The notes: generated by a model not told the origin, from the letters alone. 41,448 nucleotides of DNA from JAKALX01 sp964508715 (GCA_964508715.1 CAZDUX010000024.1:1-41448), one strand, 5' to 3'; counted from the first letter of the stretch, positions 1 through 17,307 are shown. Made by a program: numbers and translations.

Positions 1-66
1 GCCTCCCCTATCCTCTACCCGCTTACTCACTTTTGCAAAATCATCAGTCACACCCTCCCACGGCAC

Positions 67-95
67 TTGCACGAAACCCGGGGGGTGGGCATACT
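67..95 (+). promoter_or_regulatory. Candidate promoter for the 5S rRNA gene
   Basis: TTGCAC at 67-72 and CATACT at 90-95 are 17 bases apart. The predicted start lies about 7 bases after the -10 box, at the first base of the 5S gene. The -35 box matches the TTGACA consensus only in its first three bases. This is read by eye, so confidence is low, but the position fits a separately transcribed 5S gene. Confidence 0.3.
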
Positions 96-102
96 AAGCC
101 TC

Positions 103-218
103 ACTGGTGGCTAGAGCGAGGTGGTCCCACCCGTTCCCATCCCGAACACGGAAGTGAAACGCCTTAGCGCTGACGATACTGCCCGGGCAACTGGGTGGGA
201 AAATAGGCCGCCGCCGGT
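103..218 (+). rRNA. rrf: 5S ribosomal RNA
   Basis: The gene is about 116 nt. It contains the classic conserved core (GGTCCCACCCGTTCCCATCC followed by GAACACGGAAGTGAAAC) and the late GGGCAACTGGGTGGGA segment. The two ends (ACTGGTGGC at 103-111 and GCCGCCGGT at 210-218) pair to form helix I with two G-U pairs. The molecule is a structural RNA of the large ribosomal subunit. No 23S sequence is visible in the 102 bases upstream, so whether this 5S belongs to a full rRNA operon cannot be told from the window. Confidence 0.96.
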
Positions 219-222
219 AAAC

Positions 223-250
223 AAAAGCCGCCTGAATGGGCGGTTTTTTT
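223..250 (+). terminator. Intrinsic terminator of the 5S gene
   Basis: CCGCC (228-232) pairs with GGCGG (239-243) around a six-base loop. The stem is extended by A-T pairs between the upstream A run and the seven T residues at 244-250. It has standard Rho-independent form and sits right after the 5S gene. Confidence 0.85.
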
Positions 251-401
251 GTGCGAGCGTTGCAGTACACTCGTATGGACGGCCGCAACGGTAACCCCCG
301 GAGGGGTACGGACGTTTTCAGGTTCGGACATGGTTATGGCGGTGGCGTAACATCCGGCGGCGCACCGTGCGTTTCGCTTCCACACAGGGATCGGCCGCTG
401 C

Positions 402-407
402 TACAAT
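402..407 (+). promoter_or_regulatory. Candidate -10 box for the S1-like gene
   Basis: TACAAT, one base from the consensus, lies about 65 bases before the chosen start codon. No convincing -35 box lies 16-18 bases upstream. The rest of 251-471 shows no gene or clear structure. Confidence 0.3.
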
Positions 408-471
408 CGAACCACACCCATCTCAGGAACTCGGGTGGCGCCTTGTGCGCCGCCACCAAACGGAGCCTCAC

Positions 472-2067
472 TTGTCAACAGATACCGCCCAGCCAACCCC
501 CCAGCCAGCCGAAATGGAAATGGATATGGGGGCACTCCTCGATTCCGAGGCCGCTCAGCCGAGCCATCTGCGCCGAGGAGAAATCGTCGAGGGGATGGTC
601 ATGGGCGCGTCGCCTGATGGCCTGATCGTCGATGTCGGGACCAAGACCGAAGCCGTCATTCCCCAGGGCGAGATGCTCTCCCTCGGTGTCGACGGCGTCG
701 CCAGGCTCAAGGCTGGCGACACCGTCAAGGTGATGGTCCTCCAGCCCTCTTCTGCCGAAGGCCATGCCATCGTTTCGCTCGACCGTGCACGTGGTGAAGA
801 AGGCTGGGATACCCTGGCCGCCCGCCACGAATCGGGCGAGCTCTTCGACGCGCAGGTCACGGGCCACAACCGCGGCGGCATCCTCGTCAATGTCGACGGT
901 GTGAACGCCTTCGTCCCGCTTTCACAGGTTGACAGCGTGCGCCGCGATGACCCGGAGGCGGTGAACCAGCTCGCCAACCTCGTCGGCAAGGAGATAAAGC
1001 TCAAGGTCATCGAGCTGAACCGCAAGCGGAATCGCGTCATCCTTTCGGAACGTGCCGCCATGGCGGAGATCCGCAAGGACCAGAAGGAGAAGGTCCTCGA
1101 CGAACTCCAGGAAGGCTCGATCCGGCTCGGCCGCGTCTCATCGATTACCGACTTCGGTGTCTTCGTTGACCTCGGCGGCGCCGACGGTCTCGCGCACATG
1201 ACGGAGCTCACGTGGGAGCGCGGCAAGAAGGCGAAGGACCTTTATAACGTCGGCGACGAAGTACAGGCCTACATCCTCAAGGTCGACCACGAGACGAAGA
1301 AGATCTCGCTCTCCCTCAAGCGAGCACAGCCCGAGAAGTGGGACAGCACGGTCAACCGGTTCGTGATTGGCCAGATCCTCATTGGCCGGGTAACCAAGCT
1401 CATGCAGTTCGGGGCGTTCGTGCGGCTCGATGGGCCGGTCGAAGGCCTCATCCACATCTCGGAGCTTTCGAATCGCCGGATTCAGCACCCCAAGGACGTG
1501 GTGAAGGAAGGCGACATCGTCCCGGTCAAGCTCGTACGCATCGAGAAGGACCGGCACCGCCTGGGCCTCAGCCTCCGGCAGGCTCGTGCCGATGCCGAGG
1601 CGATGGGCTTTGTCTTCGACCATGAGGGCCGCGTCATCGATTACCCGGACGATGTTCGTGAGCAGTTCGGCCTCCCGGCCCGCGAACCTTCGGCCCCACG
1701 GCCGCAGCAGCCGCGCACCGCACAGGAAGCGATTGAACGTGCCGTGGCCCGCGACCCCGAGCCCGTCTCGGCGTTCGCCCACGCCTTCGCCCAGGCCCTC
1801 GAAAATGCCGAAGGTGGCAGCTCCTTCGCGGCGCTCGCCCCAGAATCGAGTGCACCCGGGGCCGAAACTCAGGATTCTACCGAGACGACGGCAGAGGCCA
1901 TCGTGACGGAAGATCAACCCGCTGCCGAGGCTGCGGAGGAAGCGGCTCCCGCTACCGCGGACGAGCCGAAGGCCACCGCGGCCACCGAGGACAACGTTGC
2001 CGCCGCTCCTGCCGAAGAGGCGGCAGAACCTTCCCCCGAGGAGGATGCCAACGCTAGCGGCAGTTAG
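472..2067 (+). CDS. rpsA: S1 RNA-binding domain protein (ribosomal protein S1-like)
   Basis: This protein of 531 residues has four S1 (OB-fold) RNA-binding domains at roughly residues 35-105, 122-190, 216-285 and 301-371. The third and fourth carry the best signatures, such as DFGVFVDLGGADGLAHMTEL and FGAFVRLDGPVEGLIHISEL. After about residue 395 comes a low-complexity Ala/Glu/Pro-rich acidic tail, probably disordered. S1 proteins bind mRNA leaders at the 30S subunit and help translation start. E. coli S1 has six domains; shorter four-domain forms are common in Gram-positive and deep lineages. I chose TTG at 472 because GGAG sits six bases upstream. An in-frame ATG at 367 would add 35 non-conserved residues, and ATG at 514 is a later alternative. 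A general S1-domain RNA-binding role is the alternative to a true ribosomal S1. Confidence 0.85.
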   Translation: MSTDTAQPTPQPAEMEMDMGALLDSEAAQPSHLRRGEIVEGMVMGASPDGLIVDVGTKTEAVIPQGEMLSLGVDGVARLKAGDTVKVMVLQPSSAEGHAIVSLDRARGEEGWDTLAARHESGELFDAQVTGHNRGGILVNVDGVNAFVPLSQVDSVRRDDPEAVNQLANLVGKEIKLKVIELNRKRNRVILSERAAMAEIRKDQKEKVLDELQEGSIRLGRVSSITDFGVFVDLGGADGLAHMTELTWERGKKAKDLYNVGDEVQAYILKVDHETKKISLSLKRAQPEKWDSTVNRFVIGQILIGRVTKLMQFGAFVRLDGPVEGLIHISELSNRRIQHPKDVVKEGDIVPVKLVRIEKDRHRLGLSLRQARADAEAMGFVFDHEGRVIDYPDDVREQFGLPAREPSAPRPQQPRTAQEAIERAVARDPEPVSAFAHAFAQALENAEGGSSFAALAPESSAPGAETQDSTETTAEAIVTEDQPAAEAAEEAAPATADEPKATAATEDNVAAAPAEEAAEPSPEEDANASGS

Positions 2068-2104
2068 ACGCACCCCGGGCGTACCCGAGGGGCTGGAGTA
2101 GCTC

Positions 2105-4579
2105 ATGGCCGATCGATTCGACAAATTCACCGAACGCGCCCGGCGCGTCCTCACGCTCGCGCAGGAAGAAGCCCACCGCTTCAACCACAACTACATCGGC
2201 ACGGAGCACATCCTCCTTGGCCTCGTCCGCGAAGGTGACGGTGTTGCTGCCAAGGTGTTGGCAAACCTCGGCGTCGAGCTAAACAAGGTCCGCTCGGCTG
2301 TCGAGTTCATCATCGGGCGGGGCGACCGCACGGTGCTGGGCGAGATTGGGCTGACTCCGCGCGCCAAGAAGGTCATCGAACTCGCCGTCGACGAAGCCCG
2401 GCGCCTCAACCACAGCTACATCGGCACCGAGCACCTGCTCCTCGGCCTGGTCCGCGAGGGCGAGGGCATTGCTGCGGGCGTGCTCGAGAGCCTGGGTGTA
2501 AATCTCGAACGGGTGCGAGCGGAAACGACGCGCATTCTCAGCCAGTCGGCCCCGCAGGCAGCGGCGGCAGGCCCCCGGCAGGCAACACGCACACCCACGG
2601 TCGACCAGCTTGGCATCGACCTTACCCAGGCGGCACGCAACAGCCAGCTCGACCCGGTCATTGGCCGCTCGAATGAGCTGGAGCGCGTGGTCCAGATCCT
2701 CTCACGCCGGACAAAGAACAACCCGGTGCTCATCGGCGAGCCGGGCGTGGGCAAGACGGCGATCGCCGAACTCCTCGCGCAACGCATCGTCAGCGGCGAC
2801 GTGCCCGAGACGCTCCAGAACAAGCGTCTGCTGACACTCGATATCGGGTCGCTGGTGGCCGGGACGAAGTATCGCGGCGAGTTTGAAGAGCGCCTCAAAA
2901 AGGTCATTGAGGAGATCAAGGGTGCGGGCAACTGCATCCTCTTCATCGACGAACTCCACATGCTCGTCGGTGCCGGGGCGGCCGAAGGTGCGGTCGATGC
3001 CGCGAACATCCTCAAGCCCAGCCTTGCGCGTGGCGAACTCCAGTGCATCGGCGCGACGACACTCGACGAGTACCGCAAGCACATCGAACGCGACGCAGCC
3101 CTCGAGCGGCGCTTCCAGCCCATCATCGTGGAGCAGCCCTCTGTCGAAGAGACGGTCGAGATCCTCAAGGGAATCCGGCCGCGCTACGAGGAGCACCACA
3201 AGCTCAAGATCAGTGATGCCGCACTCACGGCATCGGCCGAGCTCTCGTCCCGCTACGTCATCGACCGGTTCCTGCCTGACAAGGCGATCGATCTCATCGA
3301 TGAGGCATCGAGCCGCGTCCGAATCCGGCGCGCGGCCACACCCCCGTCGCTGAAAGAGGCGATGCGCGGGCTCGAAAGCCTCCGCCGCGAAAAAGAGCAG
3401 GCCATCGCCGCTCAACAGTACGAATACGCAGCCGAACTCCGCGACCGGGAGATCAAGCTCCAGGAGAAGATCTCGGAGATGGGCGAGTGGGAGGAAGGCG
3501 AAGAAGGCATCGCCACCCCGGTCGTGACCGAGGAGGACATCTCCGAAGTCATCTCCATGTGGACTGGTATCCCTGTCGCCCGCATCGCGAGCGAGGAGAG
3601 CGCACGGCTGCTCAAGATGGAAGAGAGCCTCAAGAGCCGTGTCATCGGCCAGGACGAGGCGATCGAGTCCATCGCCCGCGCCGTCCGGCGGGCCCGTGCC
3701 GGCCTCAAGGATCCGCGCCGCCCGATCGGCGTGTTCCTCTTTGTCGGCCCCACCGGCTCCGGGAAGACACACCTCGCACGGCAACTCGCCGAGTTCATGT
3801 TCGACTCCCAGGACAACATGATTAAGCTCGACATGAGCGAGTTCAGCGAAAAGCACACCGTCTCGCGCCTGGTCGGCGCCCCTCCAGGCTATGTCGGCTA
3901 CGACGATGGCGGTCAGCTCACCGATACCGTTCGGCGCAAGTCGTACTGCCTCATCCTCCTCGATGAGATCGAAAAGGCGCACCCTGAAGTCTTCAACCTG
4001 CTCCTCCAGATCTTCGACGAGGGGCGGCTGGCTGATGCGAAGGGCCGGAAGGTCGACTTCCGGAACACCATCATCATCATGACCTCGAACGTCGCCTCGG
4101 ATCTCATCAAGAAGGACTCGGGCCTTGGCTTCCAGCGCTCGGGCGACGAGGTTCGTACCATCGAGGACCGCTACACGCGGATGAAGGACAAGGTGCTGAC
4201 GGAGCTGAAGAACGTCTTCCGCCCGGAGTTCCTGAACCGTATCGACAGCACGGTGGTGTTCCGGCCACTGGGCGCCGAGGATATCCGCAAGGTGGTCGAC
4301 CTGGAGCTCGTTGGGGTCACGAAGCAACTCGCCGCGAAGGGCGTCACCCTCGAAGTCACGATCGCTGCGAAGGACTGGCTCGGGGAGAAGGGCTACGACC
4401 AGGCATTCGGTGCCCGGCCCCTCCGCCGTCTCATCTCCGACAGCATCGAGGATAAGCTTTCAGAGATGCTGCTTTCCGGGACCTTCGGGGCGGGAGACAA
4501 GGTCGTGGTCGATCGCAAGCCGGACGACGAAGGCGGCCTGAGTATCGAGGCAGTCCGCGAACCTGCCCCTGTCGCGTAG
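2105..4579 (+). CDS. clpC: ClpC-type AAA+ unfoldase, ATP-dependent Clp protease subunit
   Basis: At 824 residues this has the full HSP100/ClpC layout. Two Clp_N repeats (about residues 5-145, each with a YIGTEH(I/L)LLGLVREG signature) are followed by the first AAA+ module, with Walker A GEPGVGKT near 211-218 and the sensor loop ending in ATTLDEYRKHIE. A UVR-type coiled middle segment lies near 428-460, and the second AAA+ module has Walker A GPTGSGKT at 548-555. A C-terminal D2-small domain completes it. It unfolds substrates and feeds them to ClpP in the cytoplasm. GGAG lies ten bases before the ATG. No ctsR, mcsA or mcsB gene precedes it as it does in Bacillota. It follows the S1 gene by 37 bases and is probably co-transcribed with it. 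Confidence 0.97.
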   Translation: MADRFDKFTERARRVLTLAQEEAHRFNHNYIGTEHILLGLVREGDGVAAKVLANLGVELNKVRSAVEFIIGRGDRTVLGEIGLTPRAKKVIELAVDEARRLNHSYIGTEHLLLGLVREGEGIAAGVLESLGVNLERVRAETTRILSQSAPQAAAAGPRQATRTPTVDQLGIDLTQAARNSQLDPVIGRSNELERVVQILSRRTKNNPVLIGEPGVGKTAIAELLAQRIVSGDVPETLQNKRLLTLDIGSLVAGTKYRGEFEERLKKVIEEIKGAGNCILFIDELHMLVGAGAAEGAVDAANILKPSLARGELQCIGATTLDEYRKHIERDAALERRFQPIIVEQPSVEETVEILKGIRPRYEEHHKLKISDAALTASAELSSRYVIDRFLPDKAIDLIDEASSRVRIRRAATPPSLKEAMRGLESLRREKEQAIAAQQYEYAAELRDREIKLQEKISEMGEWEEGEEGIATPVVTEEDISEVISMWTGIPVARIASEESARLLKMEESLKSRVIGQDEAIESIARAVRRARAGLKDPRRPIGVFLFVGPTGSGKTHLARQLAEFMFDSQDNMIKLDMSEFSEKHTVSRLVGAPPGYVGYDDGGQLTDTVRRKSYCLILLDEIEKAHPEVFNLLLQIFDEGRLADAKGRKVDFRNTIIIMTSNVASDLIKKDSGLGFQRSGDEVRTIEDRYTRMKDKVLTELKNVFRPEFLNRIDSTVVFRPLGAEDIRKVVDLELVGVTKQLAAKGVTLEVTIAAKDWLGEKGYDQAFGARPLRRLISDSIEDKLSEMLLSGTFGAGDKVVVDRKPDDEGGLSIEAVREPAPVA

Positions 4580-4607
4580 CGCCGCCCGGACGACACCCGG
4601 CTGAATT

Positions 4608-4640
4608 GAGGCCGGTGCCGAAAGGCGCCGGCCCTTTGTA
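4608..4640 (+). terminator. Terminator after clpC
   Basis: A perfect 10-base-pair stem (4610-4619 with 4624-4633, one G-U pair) is capped by a GAAA tetraloop and followed by CTTTGT. The T tract is short but the hairpin is very stable. It separates S1-clpC from rpoBC. Confidence 0.8.
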
Positions 4641-4893
4641 CATGAAATGCACGTGCTGCTCCCTGCCACACGATTTCCCACCCCGGTCGTTGCCGAGCTT
4701 CCTCGTCCGGGGAACTGGACACTTCTCCTGTAGTGGCGGCGGGGCGAGGCACTGGCGTATCGGTGGCGGTTCCGTACTATGGGGACGGTACGAGTCCCAA
4801 CGGCCGGGTAGTACGCGCCCGGATGCAGGCCATCGCCGCGTCGTAGTGCTGCGCATGGCGTGTTAGCCGTATTGGTCCGGGTAACACCGCCGG
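4641..4893. other. Gene-free leader region upstream of rpoB
   Basis: No convincing protein or RNA gene is visible; the short ORFs here are compositionally implausible. The stretch holds a possible distal promoter (see 4775-4780) and a small CCGGG/CCCGG hairpin near 4804-4822. It probably forms part of the transcribed rpoB leader if the distal promoter is used. Confidence 0.5.
4775..4780 (+). promoter_or_regulatory. Candidate distal -10 box for rpoBC
   Basis: TACTAT matches TATAAT at five of six positions. The hexamer 17 bases upstream (CTGGCG) is a poor -35. It would give a leader of about 240 bases before rpoB. Confidence 0.3.
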
Positions 4894-4922
4894 TTGACGA
4901 CTGCGGCAAGGCGTTGTACGTT
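4894..4922 (+). promoter_or_regulatory. Main candidate promoter for rpoBC
   Basis: TTGACG at 4894-4899 and TACGTT at 4917-4922 are separated by exactly 17 bases. This is the best sigma-70-type promoter by eye in the window. It predicts a start near 4929 and a leader of about 97 bases. The TAC..T style of -10 box recurs before cysS, tkt and the CHAP gene. Confidence 0.6.
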
Positions 4923-5025
4923 CGTAAGCGGCTTGCTATGCCCATCGTTTTCCTCACCCCAAGACAATATCGTCCTTATTTGTTTGCGCAATTCGCACAC
5001 TAAGTCCTGAAGGAGCAGCTGCAGG

Positions 5026-13387
<8,362 letters not shown>

Positions 13388-13414
13388 TCCCTGAGGTCAC
13401 GTCCGAACAAAGCA

Positions 13415-13450
13415 CGACGGCGGGCCCCTGGAGACGGGGGCCCGCCGTCG
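13415..13450. terminator. Hairpin between convergent rpoC and ispF
   Basis: A perfect 14-base-pair stem (13415-13428 with 13437-13450) encloses an eight-base loop, 28 bases after the rpoC stop. There is no T run on the + side. On the - side it is followed by TGCTTTGTT. It probably serves both converging transcripts. Confidence 0.7.
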
Positions 13451-13483
13451 CTGTGCCCATGTCCCCTGCCGTGTGCAGGCGTC

Positions 13484-13966
13484 TCAGTGGCCGGCAGATT
13501 CGAGGAGGACGATCGCGGTGGCAGCCATCGCCTCGCCGCGGCCGATGGCATCGAGCTGTTCGTTCGTCTTTGCTTTCACGCTTACCCGTTCTATGGCCAC
13601 CCCGGCGATTTCGGCAATCCGTTCACGCATCATCGCGATGTAGGGTGCGAGTCTTGGCCGTTCGGCCTTGACCGTGGCATCGATGTTCGAAACGCCCCAA
13701 CCTGCTTCGCGTGCGAGTCTGAGGGCCGTGCGGAGGAAATCGGCGCTATCCGCATGCGCGTAGCGCGGGTCGCTCGGGGGAAAGTAGTGACCGATATCTC
13801 CGAGGGCGGCTGCGCCGAGTACCGCATCGGTGATGGCGTGGAGGAGGACATCGGCATCGCTGTGGCCCGCCAACCCGGGGCCCTCTTCAATGATGATCCC
13901 GCCGAGCACGAGCGTACGGGCGTCATCGATGCGGTGGATATCCTCCCCGATTCCGGCTCGTATCAC
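13484..13966 (-). CDS. ispF: 2-C-methyl-D-erythritol 2,4-cyclodiphosphate synthase
   Basis: At 160 residues it has normal IspF length. It cyclises CDP-methylerythritol 2-phosphate in the non-mevalonate isoprenoid pathway. The zinc ligands of the family are present as D9 and H11 in GEDIHRI and H43 in GHSDADVLLHAITDA. The GDIGHYFPPSDP loop and the C-terminal KAKTNEQLDAIGRGEA motif are intact. The start is GTG, overlapping the ispD stop as GTGA, with GAGAGG just upstream, so it is translationally coupled to ispD. Confidence 0.97.
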   Translation of the reverse strand: MIRAGIGEDIHRIDDARTLVLGGIIIEEGPGLAGHSDADVLLHAITDAVLGAAALGDIGHYFPPSDPRYAHADSADFLRTALRLAREAGWGVSNIDATVKAERPRLAPYIAMMRERIAEIAGVAIERVSVKAKTNEQLDAIGRGEAMAATAIVLLESAGH

Positions 13967-14631
13967 GATTCCTCTCGCAGGCGGAGGATGAGACGCGCGA
14001 TTTCGAGGTCGAGTGGGCGTGTCAGCTTGATGTTCTCCGGGCTCCCCTCGACGACCGCGACCGGAAGGCTGAAGCGAAAGAGCATCGCCGCATCATCGGT
14101 TTCGTCGTCGTCTCCGGCCGCGGCCGCAGCCAGCCACGTCTCGCGCCGAACGACTTGCGGAGTCTGTGCGGCCCAGAGGAGGGAGCGGTCCGGATGGCCG
14201 GTGATGATACCCTCTCGCACCTCTTTGATAGTGTCGACGGTTGGGATCGCGCAGATCGCTCCGGCGCGGTCCTCAGCAGCCGCTACACAACGATCGATAC
14301 TGCTCGGTGCAATGAGGGGCCGTGCACCATCGTGGATGGCAACGTAGGGCGAATGACAGGCGAGAAGCCCCGCCTGCACGCTGTCGCGCCGCCGCGCACC
14401 CCCGGTCACCACTGTCTTGAATTTGTCCGGTGCAAACTGCGCGCCGAGCACGCGCATGCGCTCGGCGCCTTCCTCAGCGCAGACGAGGACGATGTTGTCG
14501 ATGGACTCGGCACCCTCGTAGGCCGCAAGCGACCATGCCACGACAGGCCGGCCGCACAGGTCGGCGAGTAGTTTGTCGGCGCCAAAACGGGTCGCGGAGC
14601 CAGCGGCCACGATGACCGCATCAGCGTGCAT
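13963..14631 (-). CDS. ispD: 2-C-methyl-D-erythritol 4-phosphate cytidylyltransferase
   Basis: This protein of 222 residues transfers CMP to methylerythritol phosphate, two steps before IspF. The nucleotide-binding signature AVIVAAGSATRFGADK opens the protein, and the conserved VAIHDGARPLI and TDDAAMLFR-type segments follow. I chose ATG at 14631, which puts the glycine-rich loop at the usual distance from the N-terminus and has GGA four bases upstream. A TTG three codons earlier (14640) is possible. A TACGGT box at 14641-14646 (- strand) lies so close that the transcript could have almost no leader. IspE, the step between IspD and IspF, is not in the window. Confidence 0.95.
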   Translation of the reverse strand: MHADAVIVAAGSATRFGADKLLADLCGRPVVAWSLAAYEGAESIDNIVLVCAEEGAERMRVLGAQFAPDKFKTVVTGGARRRDSVQAGLLACHSPYVAIHDGARPLIAPSSIDRCVAAAEDRAGAICAIPTVDTIKEVREGIITGHPDRSLLWAAQTPQVVRRETWLAAAAAGDDDETDDAAMLFRFSLPVAVVEGSPENIKLTRPLDLEIARLILRLREES

Positions 14632-14640
14632 GTCATCCAA

Positions 14641-14985
14641 ACCGTATCACCCGTGAAGGGTGAGTTGCGAGCCGCGGGCGACAACCCCGCTCCTGCTCGT
14701 CAATGGTGCCCGGGAAATGGCAGCCTGACGTTTTCTCTGAGCAGCGACACCGGGAATCATGGTCTTTTCGCAACCGCACGATCGTCATAAGCTTAGAAGC
14801 CTACGGCTCACGTCGGGAGGAATCGCGGGCTTACCGGTCCGGCCTCCTTGCCTTTGAGTCCTTCCATCCTGGCCCACGGCCGATGGGAGGATAGCCACGA
14901 CCGCATGGCGTGGCGGGCGCCGGCCAACCCCTCACCGGGGCTCGGGCGGGTACAAATCCACTGGCCGTAGAAAGGACCCTGTTCT
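14641..14985. other. Divergent intergenic region, ispD/ilvB
   Basis: No gene is seen in these 345 bases. On the + strand TTTTCG (14765-14770), 17 bases, then TAAGCT (14788-14793) is a weak promoter candidate for ilvBN. A GGAGG/CCTCC pairing near 14816-14848 could form a leader hairpin. I found no leader peptide rich in Leu, Val or Ile codons and no T-box signature, so attenuation is not supported. Confidence 0.4.
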
Positions 14986-16677
14986 ATGGCGCGCATGACA
15001 GGCGCACAAATGGTGCTGGAGTCGCTCCAGCGCGAAGGCGTGGACACGATCTTTGGGTATCCCGGTGGCGTTGTCCTCCCGCTCTACGACACCCTCCCGG
15101 AGTTCCCGGGTATCCGCCATATCCTGTGCCGGCACGAGCAGAGTTCGGCCCACATGGCCGATGGCTATGCACGTGCGAGTGGCAAGATGGGCGTGTGCCT
15201 GGCGACGAGTGGCCCGGGTGCCACCAACCTGGTGACCGGTATCTGCACCGCGTGGATGGATAGCACTCCGGTGTTTGCCCTCACGGGAAACGTCGCTCGC
15301 ACCCTCCTCGGTAAGGACGGCTTCCAGGAAGCCGACATCACCGGGATTACCCAGCCGATCACCAAGCACAACTACCTCGTGATGAACGCGCGTGAAATCG
15401 CACTCACTGTCCGCGAGGCCACTCATATCGCCACTACCGGGCGGCCGGGACCGGTGCTCGTCGATATCCCCAAAGATGTCTTCCAGGAGACGGATGAGTT
15501 CGACTGGCCAGAACAGGTGAACCTGCGTGGCTACAAGCCGACAACAGAGGGCCATGCCGGGATGATTCGTCGTGCCGCTGAACTCATTGACCAGGCGAAG
15601 CGCCCGATCATCATCTCCGGCCACGGAATCATCTGGGGCGACGCGCACAAGGAACTCGTGGAACTCGCCGAGAAAGCGAACATCCCGGTCATCACCACGT
15701 TCCTCGGGATCGGCGGATTCCCCGAGGACCATCCCCTGAGCTACGGATGGCTCGGAATGCACGGGATGTTCTATGCGAACATGGCCGCCGATGGCGCTGA
15801 CGTGGTTATCGGCATCGGGATGCGATTCGATGACCGCGCCATGGGTCGCTTCAAGGACTTCAATCCAAACGCGAAGATCGTTCATATCGATATCGACCCG
15901 GCGGAGATCGGGAAGAACTTCCCGACCGCAGTTCCGATCGTCGGAAATGCCAAGAACGTGCTCCCCAAGCTCACCGAGCTTGTCCGGGAGCAGCGCCGTA
16001 CCGAGTGGATTAAGTGGATCGATCAGGTTCGCGAGGAGCACCCGAGCCGCGACGTCCGGGAATCGCGGCGGTTGCTGCCGCAGTACGTGATGCACACGCT
16101 GTATGACGAAACACAGGGCAACGCGAACATCGTCACGGGTGTCGGCCAACACCAGATGTGGGCCGGCCAGCACTACTTTTACAAGCGACCACGCCAGCTC
16201 ATCACCTCGGGCGGACTCGGCACGATGGGCTTTGAGCTGCCCGCAGCCATCGGCGCCCAGGTGGCCAGGCCAGAGCAAGAGACCTGGGCCATCTGCGGCG
16301 ACGGCAGCTTCCAGATGACGATGCAGGAACTGGCGGTGCTCGTCGACGAGCAGTTACCGGTGAAGATGGCGATCTTCAACAACGGCTATCTCGGGATGAT
16401 CCGCCAGTGGCAGCAGCTGTTCTACGACAAGAATTACAGCAGCTGTGGCATCACCCAGCCAGATTTCTGCAAGCTCGCCGACGCCTACGGAATCCGTTCC
16501 ATCCGCGTCGAGACGAAGTCCGAAGTCGAGCCCGCAATCCGTGAGGCACGAGCCCACCGGGGCCCCATCCTGATCGACTTCCAGATCGACCAGGAGGAAA
16601 ACGTTTGGCCGATGGTCCCCGCGGGTGCTGCACTCTCCGAGACCATCGAGGCGCCCGCCGAGGAGATGGTGCGATGA
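14986..16677 (+). CDS. ilvB: Acetolactate synthase, large (catalytic) subunit
   Basis: At 563 residues this is a complete biosynthetic AHAS catalytic subunit. It condenses pyruvate with pyruvate or 2-oxobutyrate in valine, leucine and isoleucine synthesis. The catalytic Glu is E51 in CRHEQSSAHMADGYAR, followed by the TSGPGATNLVTGI block. The thiamine-diphosphate motif runs from G438-D439-G440 to N465-N466, followed by GYLGMIRQWQ. AAAGGA lies nine bases before the ATG. It overlaps ilvN as ATGA. Presence of the regulatory subunit next door marks it as the anabolic enzyme rather than a catabolic AlsS. No ilvC or leu genes follow within the window. Confidence 0.97.
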   Translation: MARMTGAQMVLESLQREGVDTIFGYPGGVVLPLYDTLPEFPGIRHILCRHEQSSAHMADGYARASGKMGVCLATSGPGATNLVTGICTAWMDSTPVFALTGNVARTLLGKDGFQEADITGITQPITKHNYLVMNAREIALTVREATHIATTGRPGPVLVDIPKDVFQETDEFDWPEQVNLRGYKPTTEGHAGMIRRAAELIDQAKRPIIISGHGIIWGDAHKELVELAEKANIPVITTFLGIGGFPEDHPLSYGWLGMHGMFYANMAADGADVVIGIGMRFDDRAMGRFKDFNPNAKIVHIDIDPAEIGKNFPTAVPIVGNAKNVLPKLTELVREQRRTEWIKWIDQVREEHPSRDVRESRRLLPQYVMHTLYDETQGNANIVTGVGQHQMWAGQHYFYKRPRQLITSGGLGTMGFELPAAIGAQVARPEQETWAICGDGSFQMTMQELAVLVDEQLPVKMAIFNNGYLGMIRQWQQLFYDKNYSSCGITQPDFCKLADAYGIRSIRVETKSEVEPAIREARAHRGPILIDFQIDQEENVWPMVPAGAALSETIEAPAEEMVR

Positions 16678-17285
16678 GCTCCTCCCAGGCGAATGGCCAT
16701 CGTCCACACCTCACGCATACGGTTGTCGCCATCGTGGAAGACAAGCCCGGCGTGCTGATGCGGGTTGCGAGCCTCTTCCGGCGCCGCGGCTTCAACATCG
16801 AATCCCTCACCGTCGGGCATAGCGAGGCCGAAGGCCTTAGCCGGATGACGATGGTGGTTGATGGCGAAAGCGCGCCGGTCGAGCAGGTGGAGAAGCAGCT
16901 CTACAAGCTCATCGACGTGGTGAAGGTCAGCGACCTCTCCCACGAAGACATGATCCCGCGTGAACTCGCCATGATTAAGGTTCGCTGCAATAACGTGAAC
17001 CGGCATGAGCTGCTCGATATCGCCAACGTGTTTCGGGCCGATGTCATCGACATCGCGACGAACTCGATCATCCTCCAGGTGGTGGGCGACGAGGACAAGA
17101 TCGATGGCCTGACCAAGATGTGCGAGCCGTACGGAATCCGGGAGCTCGCACGGACAGGACGGGTAGCGATGGTCCGCGGCCCCAAGACCACTACCGTCCA
17201 CGAGTCGGAGCCTGAGAAGATCGCCCGTATCCACGCGAGCCAGGGCCGGCGTGTTGAGGGCGACCTCCCGTTCAGCAGCGACTGA
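16674..17285 (+). CDS. ilvN: Acetolactate synthase, small (regulatory) subunit
   Basis: This 203-residue protein activates IlvB and normally binds valine for feedback control. An N-terminal ACT domain starts at about residue 14 (TVVAIVEDKPGVLMRVASLF, then RGFNIESLTVGHSEAEGLSRM). A second ACT-like domain begins near residue 95 (RELAMIKVRC). The C-terminal roughly 30 residues, after ARTGRVAMVRG, extend beyond the usual end of the family at about 165-175 residues. The gene begins inside the ilvB stop (ATGA), so the subunits are translationally coupled. I rejected the upstream in-frame start because it lies within ilvB. Confidence 0.96.
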   Translation: MSSSQANGHRPHLTHTVVAIVEDKPGVLMRVASLFRRRGFNIESLTVGHSEAEGLSRMTMVVDGESAPVEQVEKQLYKLIDVVKVSDLSHEDMIPRELAMIKVRCNNVNRHELLDIANVFRADVIDIATNSIILQVVGDEDKIDGLTKMCEPYGIRELARTGRVAMVRGPKTTTVHESEPEKIARIHASQGRRVEGDLPFSSD

Positions 17286-17307
17286 GCCTGCTCGGTCATG
17301 CCAGGCA

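Noticed and set aside
14641..14985. Leader-peptide attenuator or T-box for ilvBN
   Set aside because: No short ORF rich in branched-chain codons and no T-box sequence could be found; only weak hairpins.
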